DNA from: an uncultured Magnetococcales bacterium
GTDB lineage: Bacteria; Pseudomonadota; Magnetococcia; Magnetococcales; Magnetaquicoccaceae
NCBI GenBank assembly: GCA_903913345.1
Contig: CAIWLA010000123.1
Coordinates: 1-9,999 of the forward strand
Direction of reading: 5' to 3'
DNA length: 9,999 nucleotides
Positions 1-6,046 of this stretch are shown piece after piece. The position numbers and the translations under genes are program-made. The notes under the pieces are model-generated. The model was not told where the DNA came from and ran no database searches. It was given only the letters and a program-made list of their open reading frames with translations. Every line of letters starts with the position of its first letter. Within the stretch, counting starts at the first letter, position 1.

Positions 1-1440
1 CTGCTGGTGGAAGGAATGGACGAGGGGGCGGTCGTCTTGACGGACAGCGGTTCGATCCTGTATGCCAACCGTCGATTTGCCGAAATGGTCAAGAGACCGC
101 TGGGAGAGGTGATCGGTTCCGAAATTTTCACCTGGGTTGCGCCGGACAGTCAAGACCGGTTTCGATCATTGCTGGAAAACAAGGGTGAAAAGGAACGCCG
201 GAAGGAGATGATACTCGTTGCCAGCGATGGTACGCCAGTACCCATCCATCTTTCTGCGAGTCACCATGGCACCGCCGACATGCCGGATTATACCTGCCTG
301 GTGGCCACCGATCTGAGCGAGATCAACGAACGGAAACGGCGGGAAGAGAGGGCACAGGCCGCCTCCGAATACACCCGCAGACTGATCGAGGCCAACCGGG
401 ATCCCCTGATGGTGATCAGTGCCCGATTGACGATCACCGATGTCAACGCCGCCATGGAACGGGTGACCGGCCTGGATCGAGGGGGGTTGATCGGCAGCGA
501 CTGCACGGCCTGTTTTACCGAACCAGACCAGGCCCAGGCCGGGTTTCACGAGGTGTTTTTGCACGGTTCCATCACCGATCATCCCTTGTCCATCCGCCAT
601 CTTTCCGGCCAGGTGACGGACCTGCTCTACAACGCCAATCTGTACCATGACGGTCAGGGCACCGTGCTCGGTGCCCTGACCACCGCACGGGACATCACCC
701 ACCGCAAACAGGTGGAGGCCCAGAAGGCCCTGGAGCGGCTCAATCGGGACAAGGATCTCTTCCTGGCCAACATGAGCCATGAACTCCGAACCCCCCTGCT
801 CTCCATCCTGCAATTTGCCGCTCTGGCCAAACGCCGCTGGATGGAAGGGAGGCAGGCCGAGGCCATCGCCATGTTGGACAATCTCATTTCCGGCAAGGAG
901 CGTCTGTTGCGCTTTGTCACCAATCTGGAATACATGGCCCGCCTCCATGTCGGGCTGTGGAGCCTCCATCCCGTGACCGGCGACCTGATCCCCCTGGTGC
1001 GGGGGGTTGTGCATACCATGGAGGGGCGTTTTGCCGAAAAAGAGGGGCAATGGCGCGTGACGAGTCCGCGAACCCTCCTGGCCTGCTTTGATGCCCCCAG
1101 CCTGGCCATCATTCTGAATGAATTGCTGGACAATGCCGGACTCTTCTCCCCGCCGGGGGGGGTGGTGGAACTCCGGGTGACAAAATCCAGAGGGCGGGTG
1201 CGGATCGCCATTCTCGACTCCGGTCCCGGCATTCCCGCCGGGGAAGAGGAGGCCATTTTTTCGCCTTTTACCGAAAGCAGCCGCACCCGCTCCAGTGCGC
1301 GGGGGACGGGGCTGGGATTGTCCATCGCCCGTGGTCTGGCCCAATTGCAGGGGGGCCGGGTGGTGGCGGCCAACCGGTCGGGGGGTTCCGGTGCGGTGGT
1401 CACGTTGATTTTACCTATTGCGCAGGGAGAATCCCTATGA
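1..1440 (+). CDS. PAS-PAS sensor histidine kinase (5' partial)
   Basis: This is the C-terminal 479 residues of a two-component sensor kinase. The reading frame is open from base 1, and the first residues (LLVEGMDEGAVVLTDSG) are already inside a PAS fold, so the true start lies upstream. PAS 1 covers about residues 1-110 and PAS 2 about 120-235. A short charged linker leads to the HisKA dimerisation helix with the H-box NMSHELRTP (phosphoacceptor His about 260). The ATPase domain shows an N-box (NELLDNA, from 373), a G1 box (DSGPGIP, from 406) and a G2 box (GTGLGLS, 435-441), so all catalytic motifs are present. No membrane segment or receiver is visible in this part. The stop overlaps the next gene by four bases (ATGA), so the downstream response regulators are its likely partners (inference). 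The signal sensed is unknown. Confidence 0.93.
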   Translation: MLVEGMDEGAVVLTDSGSILYANRRFAEMVKRPLGEVIGSEIFTWVAPDSQDRFRSLLENKGEKERRKEMILVASDGTPVPIHLSASHHGTADMPDYTCLVATDLSEINERKRREERAQAASEYTRRLIEANRDPLMVISARLTITDVNAAMERVTGLDRGGLIGSDCTACFTEPDQAQAGFHEVFLHGSITDHPLSIRHLSGQVTDLLYNANLYHDGQGTVLGALTTARDITHRKQVEAQKALERLNRDKDLFLANMSHELRTPLLSILQFAALAKRRWMEGRQAEAIAMLDNLISGKERLLRFVTNLEYMARLHVGLWSLHPVTGDLIPLVRGVVHTMEGRFAEKEGQWRVTSPRTLLACFDAPSLAIILNELLDNAGLFSPPGGVVELRVTKSRGRVRIAILDSGPGIPAGEEEAIFSPFTESSRTRSSARGTGLGLSIARGLAQLQGGRVVAANRSGGSGAVVTLILPIAQGESL

Positions 1441-2525
1441 TGGTGTCCGGTCAGGCAGATGCCAAAATTCTGGTCGTGGATGATGAGCGGGATAATCTCC
1501 TGGTCATCGCTGAACAGTTGCGCGGGGCGGGTTATCGAGCGGTGACGACGGTTTTCGATCCGTTCGAGGCGTTGACCCTTTTGGCGGCCAACCACTTCGA
1601 CCTGCTCCTGCTCGACATCATGATGCCCGGACTGGATGGTTTTGGCGTCATGGCGCGGATGCAGCAGATGGGGGCGGAAAAACAGTGTCCCGTCCTGGTC
1701 TTGACCGCTCGGATGGATGAAAAGACCCGACTGCGTGCCCTGCGCGAGGGGGCGCGGGATTTTCTCTCCAAACCCTTTCTGGAAGAGGAGTTGCTCTGCC
1801 GGGTGGGCAATCTGTTGGCGATGCACCTGGCGCAGAGCCATCTGGCCACGCTCAACCACTCCCTGGAGGCGGCGGTGCAGGAGCGGACCCTCCAACTGGA
1901 AGAGCGCAACCGGCAATTGGCCCAAAGCCAACTGGAGGTGCTGGAGCGGTTGGGGCGGGCCGCCGAGTTCCGGGATAACGAAACCGGCCTTCATCTGGTA
2001 CGCATGAGCCGTTATGCCGAGCGGTTGGGGCAGGCCCTGGGGCTGGATGAGCCGACCACCACCCTGCTTTTGCACTGTGCCCCCATGCACGACATTGGCA
2101 AGGTGGGGATTCCCGATGCCATTCTCCTCAAACCGGGGCCACTGGATGCCGGGGAGTGGGGGGTGATGCGCCGTCATCCCGAAATCGGGGCCAATATATT
2201 GGCCCACAGCCGCTCGACCTGGCTGGAAACCAGCCGGGTGATCGCCCTGAGCCATCATGAACGGTGGGATGGCATGGGCTATCCCCAGGGGTGGCACGGC
2301 GAGCAGATTCCCCTCTTTGGCCGCCTGGTCGCGGTGGCGGATTGCTTTGACGCCCTGACCTCCGCCCGCCCCTACAAACCGGCCTGGCCCGTGGCACGGG
2401 TCGTCAAGACCATCCAGGAGGAGAGTGGAACCCACTTTGAACCCCGCCTGGTCGAGGCCTTTGTGGCCATTCTGCCCGATCTGCTCGCCATCAAGGCGCA
2501 ACATTCAGACGGAGAAAACGGATGA
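1437..2525 (+). CDS. RpfG-like response regulator with HD-GYP phosphodiesterase domain
   Basis: This 362-residue two-domain response regulator has a receiver at about residues 10-125, with acidic pocket VVDDE, phosphoacceptor Asp60 (LLLLDIMMPG) and conserved Lys in SKPF. A coiled-coil-like linker follows (about 140-180), then an HD-GYP domain with HDIGKVGIPD (His218-Asp219), HHERWDGMGYP (GYP at 281-283) and the VADCFDALTSARPYK signature. Proteins of this RpfG class degrade cyclic-di-GMP when the receiver is phosphorylated, favouring motility over biofilm. The activity here is inferred from intact motifs. The start is ATG 1437, seven bases after AGGGAGA (1424-1430); ATG 1440 is an equally possible codon. 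The gene overlaps both neighbours by four bases (ATGA each time), indicating translational coupling with the kinase upstream and the receiver gene downstream. Confidence 0.93.
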   Translation: MMVSGQADAKILVVDDERDNLLVIAEQLRGAGYRAVTTVFDPFEALTLLAANHFDLLLLDIMMPGLDGFGVMARMQQMGAEKQCPVLVLTARMDEKTRLRALREGARDFLSKPFLEEELLCRVGNLLAMHLAQSHLATLNHSLEAAVQERTLQLEERNRQLAQSQLEVLERLGRAAEFRDNETGLHLVRMSRYAERLGQALGLDEPTTTLLLHCAPMHDIGKVGIPDAILLKPGPLDAGEWGVMRRHPEIGANILAHSRSTWLETSRVIALSHHERWDGMGYPQGWHGEQIPLFGRLVAVADCFDALTSARPYKPAWPVARVVKTIQEESGTHFEPRLVEAFVAILPDLLAIKAQHSDGENG

Positions 2526-2842
2526 ACAAAACACCCCACATTCTGGTCGTCGATGATGAACCGGACAACCGTATCATTCTGGAAAATTATCTCAGGGATG
2601 CCCACTATGAGGTGGAGAGTGCCCGGCATGGCGAACAGGCCTGGTATATGCTGATCGCCAATCCCGCACACTATGATATTGTCCTGATGGACTGGATGAT
2701 GCCGGGTCAGAGTGGGCTGGAAATTTTGCAGCAGATGCAACAACACCCCCAGTTGCGCCATATTCAGGTGATCATGCAGACGGCGCGGGCGCGGGTCGAA
2801 GAGATCAGAAAGGGATTGATGCGGGGGCCTGGTATTATTTGA
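2522..2842 (+). CDS. Response regulator receiver domain, zero-frame product (first part of a frameshifted gene)
   Basis: The zero frame encodes 106 residues starting MNKTPHILVVDDEPDN. It shows the acidic pair Asp11-Asp12, phosphoacceptor Asp57 (VLMDWMMPG) and the conserved Thr (about 87, MQTAR). The fold is cut before the last strand and the conserved Lys: after residue 98 the text RGPGII and a TGA stop replace the expected receiver sequence. In the -1 frame the missing part reads on correctly (GIDAGAWYYLTKPFDEETLL), joining the 2839-3414 frame. The intact protein would be about 297 residues, receiver plus ATPase. The start ATG overlaps the stop of the HD-GYP gene by four bases. Either the gene is broken by one missing base, or both a short and a long protein are made by ribosomal frameshifting (see 2809-2851). 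Confidence 0.85.
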   Translation: MNKTPHILVVDDEPDNRIILENYLRDAHYEVESARHGEQAWYMLIANPAHYDIVLMDWMMPGQSGLEILQQMQQHPQLRHIQVIMQTARARVEEIRKGLMRGPGII

Positions 2843-2851
2843 CCAAGCCTT
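2809..2851 (+). other. Candidate -1 ribosomal frameshift site: slippery heptamer plus hairpin
   Basis: The heptamer A AAG GGA (2809-2815) is in phase with the zero frame as X_XXY_YYZ. Slipping one base back re-pairs the tRNAs on AAA and GGG, and the next codon is ATT of the downstream frame. From 2826 a hairpin can form: GGCCTGGT (2826-2833) pairs with ACCAAGCC (2842-2849) with one C-A mismatch and an 8-base loop. Two G-U pairs can extend it outward (2824-2825 with 2850-2851). The spacer from heptamer to stem is 8-10 bases. The zero-frame stop (2840-2842) straddles the loop and stem. The alternative is loss of one G from a GGGG run, which would leave the same sequence. Confidence 0.5.
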
Positions 2852-3414
2852 TCGACGAAGAGACCCTGCTGGCGATTGTCAAAACGGCGTGGACGGATCG
2901 TCGCAACTATCTGGATATGCAGTTGGCCGTTCGCAGCCAACCCGCACGCGCCGGGGGTGAAACCCGTTTTGTCCTGCGCACCCTGGCAGAGGCCAAAAAT
3001 GTGGCGGCCCTGTTGGCCAAACTCTGCCATGATCCCGAAAGGCGGGGGCTGGGCTTTCTGGAAATCCTGTTGAACGCCATTGAACATGGCAATCTGGGGA
3101 TCACCTATGAGGAAAAGGGCCGTCTCCTCGCGGAGGGGATGTGGGAGGCGGAGGTGAACCATCGTTTGGCGTTGCCGGAATACCGGCAGAAAATGGTGGA
3201 AATTCTGTTCGAAGAGGGGGAGAAGGGGGTCCGTTTTTTGATCAAGGATCAGGGACGGGGATTTGACTGGCAAAAATATGTCGTCTTCGATCCCCGGCGC
3301 GTCACCCATACCCATGGGCGCGGTATCGCCATGGCCAAATATGTGAGTTTTGACCATCTGGAATACCGGGGCAAGGGGAATGAGGTTTTTCTCTTTGTGG
3401 AGAAAAAATGTTAA
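2839..3414 (+). CDS. RsbW-like ATP-binding domain, second part of the frameshifted response regulator
   Basis: This frame begins with the missing end of the receiver (LTKPFDEETLLAIVK, with the conserved Lys). It continues into an HATPase domain of the anti-sigma-factor/serine-kinase type: N-box EILLNAIEHGN, G1 box KDQGRGFDW and G2 region HGRGIAMAKYVSFDHLEYRGKGNEV. There is no HisKA domain, so it is not a usual histidine kinase. Receiver-HATPase fusions of this kind are thought to act as phosphorylation-controlled kinases or partner-switch proteins, but the target here is unknown. If translated separately it would need TTG 2839, overlapping the upstream stop (TTGA), and would start inside a receiver fold. 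It is therefore more likely the -1 continuation of 2522-2842 (frame open from about 2815). The next gene starts 13 bases after its TAA. Confidence 0.82.
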   Translation: MTKPFDEETLLAIVKTAWTDRRNYLDMQLAVRSQPARAGGETRFVLRTLAEAKNVAALLAKLCHDPERRGLGFLEILLNAIEHGNLGITYEEKGRLLAEGMWEAEVNHRLALPEYRQKMVEILFEEGEKGVRFLIKDQGRGFDWQKYVVFDPRRVTHTHGRGIAMAKYVSFDHLEYRGKGNEVFLFVEKKC

Positions 3415-3418
3415 GGAG
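3413..3418 (+). promoter_or_regulatory. Ribosome binding site AAGGAG for the GAF-PAS kinase
   Basis: AAGGAG lies nine bases before ATG 3428 and overlaps the preceding TAA stop. It picks ATG 3428 over the in-frame upstream ATG at 3350, which would place 26 non-homologous residues inside the previous gene. Confidence 0.8.
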
Positions 3419-3427
3419 AGGCCAGCC

Positions 3428-5032
3428 ATGCACGTTCCAGAGATTCCGTTCAACGAGGCACAGCGTCTGCGGGTGTTGCAGTCACTGAATATTCTGGATA
3501 CACCACCAGAAGAGCGGTTTGATCGCCTGACGCGGATTACCCGGCATCTCCTCCAGACTCCCATCGTGCTGATCAGTCTGATCGATGAAAAACGGCAGTG
3601 GTTCAAGTCGCGCCAGGGGTTGGAGGCCACGGAGACCCCCAGGGAGATCTCTTTTTGCGGCCATGCCATCCATGGTTCGGAGATCCTGTGTGTCCCCGAT
3701 GCATCAGCCGATCCCCGTTTTGCCGACAATCCCCTGGTGACGCACAACCCCCACATCCGCTTTTATGCCGGCGCGCCCCTGGAAATCGAGGCGGGGCAGC
3801 GGGTCGGTACCCTGTGTATCATCGCCTCCGAGCCTCGGCAGTTGACTGCAGCCGAGGCGGTGGTGCTCCAGGATTTGGCCCAGTGTGTGGTGGCGGAACT
3901 GCGAGCCGACTCGGTGCTGAGAGTGGCGCAACAGTTGAAGGATCTGGAAGAGTATCTCCACGTCATGCTCCAGACGCTGGTCAACGGGGTGGTCGTCATC
4001 GATGCCCAGGGCACCATCCAGACCATCAATCCGGCCGTTGAGCGGATTTTCGGTTATACATTGTCCGAGTTGCAGGGGCAAAACGTCAAAATGCTCATGC
4101 CGGAACCGTATCACAGTGCCCATGACGGTTATCTGCACCACTATCTGTCCGGCGGTCCGGCCCAGGTGATCGGCCTGGGGCGGGAGGTGATGGGGCGACG
4201 CCAGGATGGCAGCACCTTTCCCATGGAACTGGCGGTGGGCGAGATGCGGGTGGGCGAGGCCCGGATGTTTGTGGGCATTGTCACGGATATCACGCTCCGC
4301 AAAACGGCGGAAGAGGCCATTGCCCAGAAAAACCGGGAACTGCTGGCCCTGAATCAACTCAAGAATCAATTCCTGGGCATGGCCGCCCATGACCTGCGCA
4401 ATCCCCTCTCTGCCCTCCAGGGGATCAGCACCCTGCTCCTGGAGGCACCGCTGTTGCAGGAGTCGGTCAAACGGGAATTTTTGACCAATATTCAAAGTGC
4501 CAGTGAGCAGATGCTCGCCCTGGTCAATGATTTGCTGGATGTCTCGGTGATCGAGAGCGGCCATTTTGTGTTGAAGCGGCGGTCGGGGAGTCTCGCCCGG
4601 TTGGTGGCGGAACGGGTGCGGCTGGCCCGGTTTACCGCCCAGACCAAGGGAATGACCATTGAATATGCGGACAATCTCCTGGCCTTTGCCGCCTTTGACG
4701 CCGACCGTCTGGCCCAGGTGGTGGACAATGTGCTCTCCAACGCCATCAAATTTGCACCCGCCGGCAGTCGGGTATGGGTCGAGTTGATGGATGAGCCGGA
4801 CCACGTGGGCTTTGCCGTTACCGACCAGGGGCCGGGCATATCCGCCGCCGACCGGGAGCGGTTGTTCGCGCCGTTTCAACGGTTGCGCAATCGACCCACC
4901 GGGGGCGAAAAAAGCACCGGACTGGGGTTGGCCATCAGCCACAAGATGGTCACCGCCCATGGCGGTTCCATTCGGGTGGAGGGGGTGCCGGGGGGCGGCA
5001 GTCGGTTTATTGTCACCCTGCCCCGGGTTTGA
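3428..5032 (+). CDS. Soluble GAF-PAS histidine kinase with FixL-like PAS domain
   Basis: This is a 534-residue sensor kinase without transmembrane segments. It has a GAF domain (about 20-165, with WFKSRQGL, FCGHAI and GAPLEIEAGQRVGTLC), PAS (about 175-300), HisKA with AAHDLRNP (His321) and HATPase (DQGPGIS from 466; STGLGLAIS from 496). The PAS segment reads MPEPYHSAHDGYL...GLGREVMGRRQDGSTFPMELAVGEM, close to the FixL oxygen-sensor PAS. His232 matches the heme-ligating His200 of Bradyrhizobium FixL, and Arg252 falls at the same 20-residue spacing as its oxygen-contacting Arg220. The two propionate-contacting positions differ (His238 for Arg206, Gln246 for His214). Oxygen or other gas sensing is therefore an inference. 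The kinase probably closes the operon that starts upstream of base 1. No cognate FixJ is present; the receivers at 1437-3414 are candidate partners. Confidence 0.92.
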   Translation: MHVPEIPFNEAQRLRVLQSLNILDTPPEERFDRLTRITRHLLQTPIVLISLIDEKRQWFKSRQGLEATETPREISFCGHAIHGSEILCVPDASADPRFADNPLVTHNPHIRFYAGAPLEIEAGQRVGTLCIIASEPRQLTAAEAVVLQDLAQCVVAELRADSVLRVAQQLKDLEEYLHVMLQTLVNGVVVIDAQGTIQTINPAVERIFGYTLSELQGQNVKMLMPEPYHSAHDGYLHHYLSGGPAQVIGLGREVMGRRQDGSTFPMELAVGEMRVGEARMFVGIVTDITLRKTAEEAIAQKNRELLALNQLKNQFLGMAAHDLRNPLSALQGISTLLLEAPLLQESVKREFLTNIQSASEQMLALVNDLLDVSVIESGHFVLKRRSGSLARLVAERVRLARFTAQTKGMTIEYADNLLAFAAFDADRLAQVVDNVLSNAIKFAPAGSRVWVELMDEPDHVGFAVTDQGPGISAADRERLFAPFQRLRNRPTGGEKSTGLGLAISHKMVTAHGGSIRVEGVPGGGSRFIVTLPRV

Positions 5033-5043
5033 CTGGGTATTTG

Positions 5044-5078
5044 CGGATGGCATGCGGCGTGCGGCGTGCGGCCATCTG
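5044..5078. other. GC-rich hairpin with 7-base tandem repeat in the loop
   Basis: CGGATGGC (5044-5051) can pair with GCCATCTG (5071-5078), seven Watson-Crick pairs and one G-U. The loop contains a TGCGGCG unit repeated three times (5053-5073, last unit with a final C). It sits 12 bases after the kinase stop and could mark the end of that transcript. There is no following T-tract on either strand, so an intrinsic terminator is not supported. Confidence 0.35.
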
Positions 5079-5108
5079 TCATTGTGCGCAGTATAGTGCA
5101 GCGCGTTG

Positions 5109-5153
5109 TTGCATGGCCTCCTGGTGGATGTTATACTTTTATACAATACATCC
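5109..5153 (+). promoter_or_regulatory. Putative promoter and overlapping operator for the small antitoxin-like gene
   Basis: TTGCAT (5109-5114) and TATACT (5132-5137) are spaced by 17 bases, a reasonable sigma-70 layout with a good -10 and a poor -35. The dyad GGATGT/ACATCC (5126-5131 and 5148-5153) encloses the -10 box. A dyad over the promoter would suit autoregulation by the antitoxin encoded 18 bases further on. The stretch is AT-rich against its surroundings. Confidence 0.45.
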
Positions 5154-5170
5154 ATTAACTGGAAGCCCAC

Positions 5171-5341
5171 ATGCACACATGCACACTGCGCAAGGTCGGC
5201 GGTTCAACCATGATAGCCGTGCCTCCATCACTCCTGGACACCCTGAACCAGCTTTTGACCCTGTGTGACACCACGGAATCCCCTTCACCGGAAGAGCAGG
5301 AATGGCTCGATGCACCGGTCACCGGGAGGGAGCTTTTGTGA
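5171..5341 (+). CDS. MazE/PemI-like antitoxin, internally shortened (56 aa)
   Basis: This 56-residue reading frame starts ATG 5171 after GGAAG (5161-5165). Its N-terminus TLRKVGGSTMIAVPPSLLD is the AbrB/SpoVT-type DNA-binding strand pattern of MazE/PemI/ChpI antitoxins. Its C-terminus PEEQEWLDAPVTGRELL is the tail typical of the same family. Full-length members known to me are about 80-90 residues. Here LLDTL runs straight into NQLLTLCD, so the middle 30-40 residues appear to be deleted in frame. The stop overlaps a GTG start of the next frame (GTGA), as in functional antitoxin-toxin pairs. It may still bind its operator through an N-terminal dimer, but the loss of half of the swapped-hairpin barrel makes that doubtful. 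Family assignment is from motif recognition only. Confidence 0.6.
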   Translation: MHTCTLRKVGGSTMIAVPPSLLDTLNQLLTLCDTTESPSPEEQEWLDAPVTGRELL

Positions 5342-5424
5342 CGGCTGAACGCTGGAAATGGGTTCCTCCTGCCATCATGGAAGAGGTTCTGGCCCGACTG
5401 GCCACCCTCTGCTCGACGGCATGA
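5338..5424 (+). pseudogene. Remnant of a MazF/PemK-type toxin (C-terminal tail only)
   Basis: A 28-codon frame starts with GTG 5338, overlapping the antitoxin stop. It ends PPAIMEEVLARLATLCSTA, resembling the last helix of PemK/ChpB/MazF toxins, which usually end with a VLARLATL-like helix. Full toxins are about 110 residues, and the whole RNase barrel, with its substrate pocket, is missing, so it cannot be an active toxin. Position and overlap after a MazE-like gene support the reading as a collapsed toxin gene. The match is short, so a chance likeness is possible. Its stop lies only seven bases from the convergent stop of the V-ATPase subunit D gene. Confidence 0.45.
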
Positions 5425-5431
5425 CAATGGA

Positions 5432-6046
5432 TTATGGCTGTCCCGCCCGTCCCAGACGCACCCGCACGGCCTCTTCCTGATCCATCTCTTCCAGACGGAT
5501 ATCCATCTCATGGATGGTCTCGTCCAACTCCGGCAGCAAGACATTTTCCAGGGCGCGGGCGCGGCGTTCCGTCCGTTTGTATTCGGCCAACAGGCGATGC
5601 ACATTGCCGGACCAGGCCGCCAGCTCTGTGCTGAGGGTCAACAGATGCACAAACGCCTGTTGGCAAACGGTGACCTCCGGGGAACGGCCCAACGCCTCGT
5701 CCCGCTGTGGTGCCGGTTGTCCCCGCTCCAGGACCAGCCGGTCAACGAGAAAAACCCCAAAAAAACGCCGGGTCTCCTGCCGAATCACCGCCTGTTCATC
5801 CACCGGGGCCACCTGCACCTGCAACCCCTGCAACCCGTGTCGGAGCAGAGCCTGTTGCAGGGCGGCGACCGCCTCCTGGTGCGCCTGCAACCAGCGATCC
5901 CGCTCCCGCTGGTAGTGGGCAAACTGCCGAGCCATCTCGGCGGCCAGCAACAGCCGCTTTTCGTCGAGAAAACGAAACCCCTCGCCCATGACCTGGCGTT
6001 CTTCCCGTGCCCCCAGCAGGGCAGAGCGGGTGGGGGTGCTCTCCAT
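5432..6046 (-). CDS. atpD: V-type ATP synthase subunit D
   Basis: This is the central-stalk subunit of a V/A-type rotary ATPase. It turns inside the A3B3 head and couples it to the membrane rotor. The 204-residue product shows the family's N-terminal pattern PTRSALLGAREERQVMGEGFRFLDEKR. Long amphipathic helices follow, and the C-terminal signature YKRTERRARALENVLLPELDETIHEM is the antiparallel shaft helix. Length matches the family (about 200-220). ATG 6046 shares a base with the subunit B stop (TGATG); GTG 6049 in the same frame would add one residue. The tight overlap implies translational coupling to subunit B. It is the last gene of the operon here: no subunit I or K gene follows, so the membrane subunits must be upstream of A or elsewhere. 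Confidence 0.92.
   Translation of the reverse strand: MESTPTRSALLGAREERQVMGEGFRFLDEKRLLLAAEMARQFAHYQRERDRWLQAHQEAVAALQQALLRHGLQGLQVQVAPVDEQAVIRQETRRFFGVFLVDRLVLERGQPAPQRDEALGRSPEVTVCQQAFVHLLTLSTELAAWSGNVHRLLAEYKRTERRARALENVLLPELDETIHEMDIRLEEMDQEEAVRVRLGRAGQP

Noticed and set aside
654..2504. 616-codon open frame on the - strand
   Set aside because: It lies antisense to two clear signalling genes, spans their junction and has no recognisable domain; it is a high-GC shadow.
5053..5073. Three TGCGGCG units considered as a CRISPR-like or regulatory array
   Set aside because: The units are only seven bases, without spacers; it is a short tandem repeat within a hairpin loop.
3704..5176. 490-codon open frame on the - strand
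   Set aside because: It is antisense to the GAF-PAS kinase with His/Gly/Gln-rich text typical of a shadow frame.
5155..5604. 149-codon - strand frame continuing past the end of subunit D
   Set aside because: It overlaps the end of subunit D in another frame and the antitoxin-like gene on the other strand, and has no family resemblance.
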